Part shown: one piece after another, positions 6,601 through 9,414 of the stretch
How positions within the stretch are numbered: the first letter of the stretch is position 1
Layout: each line of letters opens with the position of its first letter
Source of the DNA: Candidatus Poribacteria bacterium
GTDB taxonomy: Bacteria > Poribacteria > WGA-4E > WGA-3G
NCBI GenBank assembly: GCA_028818995.1
Contig: JAPPMR010000305.1
Span: 1-9,414, forward strand
Direction of reading: 5' to 3'
DNA length: 9,414 nucleotides
Notes under the pieces: model-generated
The model's database searches: none
The model's input: only the letters and a program-made list of their open reading frames with translations
Told to the model about the DNA's origin: nothing
Made by a program: the position numbers and the translations under genes

Positions 6601-7704
6601 GCGCTTACCAACTGCGACAGCACGGTTAGCATCTGTGAACTGTACATTTTGCAAATCATTTGCTGTTGTCCCGCTGACCATCTCCCAGGTAGCACCTGCG
6701 TCTATTGTGCGAAGAATTGTGCCAGACCATCCGATTGCCCAAGCTTCTTTTTTAGTGGTAAACTGAACCGCTGTCAAATTGTTTTCCGTTCCGCTCTCCA
6801 TCAATTGCCAATTATCACCACCGTCTTCTGTTCGGGTAATGAAGCCGACATCAGCAACAGCAATTCCAAAGTTTTCATCTGTAAAATGGATACTGTTAAT
6901 TGTATCTCGGACGTGTCCATTAATTAGGGGAATACGACTGTCTTGGCGTTCCCAATTAACGCCGCCAGTTGTTGTATGAAAGATAGAACCATCACTCCCA
7001 ACAATCCAGCCTTCGTTGTCACCAATAAAAAAGACCTTCTTATTATCATTGATCATTCGGTCGCGTTCACCTTCAAACCGATTACTCTGTTCTTGCCATG
7101 ACTTACCACCTGTTTTGGTGTGAAAAATCCTATCATACGTCCCAACAGCCCATCCTCTGTCATCATCAACGAACCAGACCCCGTTAAGCGGAAATTCACT
7201 TACCTGTTCAAACCGATTCCATGATTTACCACCGTTTTGCGTATAGAGAACATCAGCATCTTCACCAACAATCCATCCTTCCATACCATTTGCAAAATAT
7301 ACATCACGAAGCATCGCAGAAGTTCCGCTTTCTTGCAAGTACCAGTGTCTACCACTATCATCAGTTGTTGCGATTAGACCATCATCACCTACCGCCCATC
7401 CATCTTTTTCGTTAGCAAAATAGACCGCTCTGAAATCGCCTGTAGTATTTACCTCCTGCTTTTGCCATGTTTTTCCACCATCAGCTGTGTGGACAATTAC
7501 GCCACCAAGTCCCACAAGCCATCCCTTTTTCGCATTCACAAAGTGCAGATCAGTGAAGTTTGTCTCCCAATCCGCTTTCCGAGTTGCTTCCATCTTCACA
7601 CAACCGTTGATAAAGAGCATGGCTGCAAGGATAAATGTGATAGTGTATGAAACGATGTTTACTTGCCAATTTCTCCATGAAAATTTACGATGTTTGAATT
7701 GCAT
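3661..7704 (-). CDS. Giant Ycf48/BNR-like beta-propeller repeat lipoprotein
   Basis: 1347 residues from the ATG at 7704. An in-frame ATG 30 codons upstream is less likely because it lies inside the preceding gene and lacks the ribosome binding site at 7713-7717. A basic N-terminus (KHRK), a hydrophobic stretch (about 16-33) and INGC with Cys35 form a lipoprotein signal. The rest is about 28 repeats of 30-32 residues with the pattern (V)xFxDxxxGWAVGxxGxIxxTxDGGxTW, as in the plant and cyanobacterial photosystem II assembly factor Ycf48; the T-x-D-G-G-x-T-W part resembles a BNR/Asp-box. Blades 1-14 cover about 50-625, 15-20 cover 669-911 and 21-28 cover 1012-1340. A Pro/Glu linker (626-658) and a long acidic then Gln/Arg/Pro-rich linker (about 926-1010) interrupt the array. 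Ycf48 itself has one seven-bladed propeller; 28 blades would make four. Such proteins in non-phototrophs are of unknown function, and an envelope-anchored binding scaffold is the likeliest role. It is 23 bp downstream of the membrane-protein gene and probably co-transcribed with it. Confidence 0.9.
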   Translation of the reverse strand: MQFKHRKFSWRNWQVNIVSYTITFILAAMLFINGCVKMEATRKADWETNFTDLHFVNAKKGWLVGLGGVIVHTADGGKTWQKQEVNTTGDFRAVYFANEKDGWAVGDDGLIATTDDSGRHWYLQESGTSAMLRDVYFANGMEGWIVGEDADVLYTQNGGKSWNRFEQVSEFPLNGVWFVDDDRGWAVGTYDRIFHTKTGGKSWQEQSNRFEGERDRMINDNKKVFFIGDNEGWIVGSDGSIFHTTTGGVNWERQDSRIPLINGHVRDTINSIHFTDENFGIAVADVGFITRTEDGGDNWQLMESGTENNLTAVQFTTKKEAWAIGWSGTILRTIDAGATWEMVSGTTANDLQNVQFTDANRAVAVGKRGTMVMTNDGGQTWNELDTDIWDGIWNIYFATDKHGWAVGERGLIIHTNDGGANWEPQRAPSAFTLRSVHFINSKTGWIVGDLGTILHTIDGGNSWLPQIPVGDFHSIMLKGVFFLDAKRGWAIGWPGVCMATQDGGLTWQQQSTDTFNELYAVYFVDEKVGWIVGQFGEILHTKNGGKKWTLQYSRTQENLNKVYFADAQHGLVVGDNGVMLTTINGGKRWELQESGTENDLYGLALSPEGVVAVGKGGIAMHYTVENAQLPAKLPPVAEEPETLIVEEETPVEAVVYHWDIIRQATWRTDFADTHFVDAENGWAVGSGGAIARTTDGGKTWLPQHSGVSENLREIEFTDGKNGRILGSNVLLQTENGGETWKPIVNTTRQNLPRINMMQFINEKEGWLGASIGQILRTTDGGKTWKVQKTGTTNANITDLHFINSQEGWAVAPQRRDGGFILHTVDGGNYWKIQSKTNQPGIAIHFDDEKHGWVILGNGNSLLTEDGGETWKLRATTENPRGLRRITFRSHTHAWGIGGGGAYITEDQGVNWKSVPVSTGNDMFAMRQPPPETPEESEKEETTDEEESTQPAEETFGDIFQRQLRQQRQRPGRLAPEGTLPPNAEQANPIQTEQQPPPPPEQRRRFRRGGSGIASVYFLDTEHAWAVGSAGSIYRTTDGGQTWERQLGEQQRNDFRKILFFNDKIGWIANSDGTLLETQDAGKTWEKMAIHARQSLVGIHFASLEPKWGWTMRRDGTVLYTTDGNTWTAGDTPERPPFFEGDSPGRFSLTDVDFGKFSEGWAVGRFGDIIHNKDGGPTWTLQRTTTNDTLRSIDMKFAPLGWAVGQSGTIQRTINGGDYWRLHESNTVYDLNSVSFITKRIGWAVGQGGIVLKTVDGGFTWQPKMSGIAKTLHSIIALSEQELYAVGEEGTIIRSTDGGETWELEHTDIDNNLYVITRAKNGKTLWVVGQWGVILRRKLETSLQASAR

Positions 7705-7712
7705 TCTGATTT

Positions 7713-7717
7713 CCTCC
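7713..7717 (-). promoter_or_regulatory. Ribosome binding site deciding the start of the repeat lipoprotein
   Basis: GGAGG on the minus strand, 8 nt before the ATG at 7704. It lies in the 23-bp gap after the stop of the membrane-protein gene. It selects this ATG over the one at 7794, whose extra residues are not signal-peptide-like. Confidence 0.75.
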
Positions 7718-7727
7718 GATTGAATAG

Positions 7728-8627
7728 TTAATAAGCGTCTCCACCGAAAAGTCCTGAGCGGAACACTGCTATGATTACGGCAATACATACGCAAAGTGCT
7801 ATGAGTCCTACCTGAATAAAAACTGATTTTCGTCCTTTCAACTGCTGTATTGCTGGTATTTTTCCGACTTGTGCCAAGAATGGCGAAACTGCTAATAGAA
7901 TCGCACTTGCCGATGGCACTTCAGCGTAAAAATATCCGTTTAGCCAGATGCAAACCAAAAGGATAATTACCACAGGCGATATACTAATCGGCAAAACTTC
8001 CCAGTTGCTGTCTATGTCAAATTTTATAGTCCGTGGTAGAACAATAGCGAGAATCCAAATCGCTGCGAAAAGTGCAACTAAAATACCAGCATGCTGTGCC
8101 AATCGCATGCTTCCTGAAAGTGCAAGAATTAGAGTTGTTCCACCAGAAATCCCAAAGTAGACAAATGGACTGGAAGCATTAGATGGTAAAGCAGATAAAC
8201 TCAGTTGCACTATTTTGCAAAAAATTAGTATTCCTAAAGCGAGGCACAGCCACCAAACTTTGCCTTCTAATGGACCCCAAGTATTCCGAAAATATGCATC
8301 CAAAAGCACACGCGGTAAGACAATTGAATAGATAAGTTGCGATATTAAAGATCTCCATCGGGCAAGATGCCAATAGGTACAAGAACCAATGGCAAAAAGA
8401 GTAAAAATGAAAATCCAATTTATGTTTTCTCGTGGCAGAAAACCTTGTCTACCTTCTATTCCGAAGTACCCAACAATATATCCAATTCCCAGAGCGAAGG
8501 TAATTAACCACTGCAGATTTTCCCTTTTCCCATAGCGTTTCCATAGATATGCTGCGATGGTATAAATCCCGCCGCAAACGATAGCAGGCAAAAGCAAATT
8601 GAAAAACAACCGATTCAAAGTTGGCAT
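7728..8627 (-). CDS. Polytopic integral membrane protein of unknown function
   Basis: 299 residues, almost wholly hydrophobic, with nine or ten predicted membrane spans at about 7-28, 38-56, 70-86, 95-111, 122-145, 155-172, 177-198, 213-230, 237-255 and 269-289. Short basic loops (for example KRYGKREN at 30-37 and QLKGRK at 262-267) separate some of them. I recognise no transporter signature, catalytic motif or named family. The start is the ATG at 8627; only a weak GGGG-type ribosome binding site precedes it. The gene lies 50 bp after yceI and 23 bp before the repeat lipoprotein on the same strand, so it is likely the middle gene of an envelope operon. A role as membrane partner of the lipoprotein is possible but is only inferred from adjacency. 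Confidence 0.8.
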   Translation of the reverse strand: MPTLNRLFFNLLLPAIVCGGIYTIAAYLWKRYGKRENLQWLITFALGIGYIVGYFGIEGRQGFLPRENINWIFIFTLFAIGSCTYWHLARWRSLISQLIYSIVLPRVLLDAYFRNTWGPLEGKVWWLCLALGILIFCKIVQLSLSALPSNASSPFVYFGISGGTTLILALSGSMRLAQHAGILVALFAAIWILAIVLPRTIKFDIDSNWEVLPISISPVVIILLVCIWLNGYFYAEVPSASAILLAVSPFLAQVGKIPAIQQLKGRKSVFIQVGLIALCVCIAVIIAVFRSGLFGGDAY

Positions 8628-8677
8628 TGCTTAAGACCCCACTTTCATAATAGAATCTACAATTGTTTCAGGGATGT

Positions 8678-9295
8678 CTATTTATGTGCTGCCTCAATAC
8701 TCACTGTAATTCGGATGTCGTCACTGACGTTTTTCAATTCGTAGTTCATGCCGTAATCGCTCCGCTTAATGTCAAATGTCGTTTCGAATCCGATCAATGC
8801 TCCTGCTCGTGGGTGTTGTCCTTTTCCTGTAATTTCAACATCAACAGTGATAGACTTTTTTACACCGTGCAACTCAAAATCGCCTATAACTTCCAGCATA
8901 TTCTCTTGTCCTGCTTTTTCACTAACCTTTGTGCTTTTGAATGTGATGACGGGGAACTGTTTGGCACTGAAAAAATCAGGGCTTCTGAGGTGTTGGTCGC
9001 GTTTTCCGTTGGCAGTATCAACGCTGGCGGTTTTCACTTCTAATTCAATCTTGCTATTAGAAACATCAGTTTCGTCTACCGTGATTGAACCCGAAAAGTC
9101 ATTGAAGCGACCGTAATTGTAACTGACTCCCAAGTGTTTTGCACGGAATATAACTGCTGAATGTGTGGCATCAATGTTATATGTTTTTGCGTCATTCTGC
9201 GATTCTGTTTTTTGTGTGAAAGTTGTGATAAGTAGGGCTAAAACTAAGATTCCAATGAATGATACTTGTACGTATTGCTTAAACCATGTTGTCAT
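8678..9295 (-). CDS. yceI: YceI-family exported protein
   Basis: 205 residues. Residues 1-28 give an uncleaved anchor or signal peptide (MTTWFK then a hydrophobic core to about 26). From residue 38 the YceI lipocalin-like barrel is clear: YNIDATHSAVIFRAKHLGVS, then GRFNDFSGSITVDE (62-75), the VDTANGKRDQHLRSPDFF segment (92-109), FPVITFKSTKV (114-124), GDFELHGVKKSITVDVEI (138-155) and the end FDIKRSDYGMNYEL...VSDDIRITVSIEA (174-202). YceI proteins bind isoprenoid-type lipids such as polyprenyl chains in the periplasm, and many have unknown physiological roles. The ATG at 9295 is chosen over an in-frame TTG at 9313 because GGAGG (9307-9311) lies between them, 11 nt before the ATG and inside the longer frame. 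It is the first complete gene of the minus-strand run. The family assignment is secure; the ligand is not. Confidence 0.92.
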   Translation of the reverse strand: MTTWFKQYVQVSFIGILVLALLITTFTQKTESQNDAKTYNIDATHSAVIFRAKHLGVSYNYGRFNDFSGSITVDETDVSNSKIELEVKTASVDTANGKRDQHLRSPDFFSAKQFPVITFKSTKVSEKAGQENMLEVIGDFELHGVKKSITVDVEITGKGQHPRAGALIGFETTFDIKRSDYGMNYELKNVSDDIRITVSIEAAHK

Positions 9296-9306
9296 TAAGA
9301 ATTTTT

Positions 9307-9311
9307 CCTCC
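9307..9311 (-). promoter_or_regulatory. Ribosome binding site deciding the yceI start
   Basis: GGAGG on the minus strand, 11 nt before the ATG at 9295. It overlaps the second codon of the alternative longer frame starting at a TTG (9313), which argues against that start. Confidence 0.7.
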
Positions 9312-9364
9312 AAATAATAGTGATTTTTTCAAAGATATTCTACTGTATCCATAATGCAGCAGGG

Positions 9365-9414
9365 TTATTTAGTTTTCGGTTTTTCGGGCGAATTTTTTAC
9401 ACCTGCTATATACC
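9365..9414 (-). CDS. Possible C-terminal tail of an upstream gene (truncated)
   Basis: At the right edge one minus-strand frame reads YIAGVKNSPEKPKTK and then a TAA stop at 9365-9367. A short, polar, Lys/Pro-rich end is typical of a protein C-terminus, and it lies 69 bp before the yceI start on the same strand. Sixteen codons are too few to exclude chance, and another frame is also open across this stretch. No family can be named. Confidence 0.3.
   Translation of the reverse strand, partial: YIAGVKNSPEKPKTK

Noticed and set aside
3661..7704. Evidence that the host is photosynthetic
   Set aside because: The Ycf48 repeat family is widespread in non-phototrophs, and no other photosynthesis gene is present. 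The multi-propeller lipoprotein architecture differs from true Ycf48.
7705..7794. Upstream ATG (7794) for the repeat lipoprotein
   Set aside because: It would overlap the preceding gene by 67 bp and bury the lipoprotein signal behind 30 extra residues. The ATG at 7704 has GGAGG at 8 nt.

Overview
This is a bacterial window of moderate GC content. It holds a truncated WD40-repeat gene, a regulatory gene and a three-gene run on the minus strand, plus one intergenic region of nearly 1 kb. There is no ribosomal or other marker gene, so the organism cannot be fixed. A WD40 exported protein, a very large Ycf48-type repeat lipoprotein, an IS982-like relic and an atypical sigma54-type activator together suggest an uncultured, environmental, repeat-protein-rich phylum. 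The Candidatus Poribacteria / Planctomycetes-like bacteria are my guess, by inference only. The Ycf48 similarity alone does not imply photosynthesis.

Layout. Positions 1-572 (minus) are the N-terminal 190 residues of an exported WD40 protein that runs off the left edge. Positions 573-1547 are mostly non-coding. They contain a decayed fragment of an IS982-type transposase on the plus strand (about 726-839), a cluster of nested inverted repeats (896-993), a strong hairpin (1125-1154), an AT-rich stretch, and three tandem 21-bp repeats (1407-1469). The last repeat contains a sequence spaced like a sigma54 -24/-12 promoter. Positions 1548-3647 (plus) encode a 699-residue sigma54-type AAA+ activator. 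Its receiver domain is degenerate, its GAFTGA loop reads GAFTDA, and its Fis-type helix-turn-helix lies between two extra regions I do not recognise.

The regulator converges tail to tail, 13 bp apart, with the last gene of a minus-strand run. Read in the direction of transcription, that run is: the possible tail of an unknown gene (9365-9414), a YceI-family exported protein (8678-9295), a polytopic membrane protein of unknown function (7728-8627), and a 1347-residue lipoprotein (3661-7704) built almost entirely from about 28 Ycf48/BNR-like beta-propeller repeats.

How they may work together. The spacings (50 bp and 23 bp) suggest that yceI, the membrane protein and the repeat lipoprotein form one envelope-directed transcription unit. 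The activator has its own upstream repeat array, so it may be autoregulated. Nothing in the sequence directly ties it to the convergent operon. The points most worth following up are the pseudo-receiver activator with its tandem repeat array, the apparent four-propeller lipoprotein, and the structured intergenic element.
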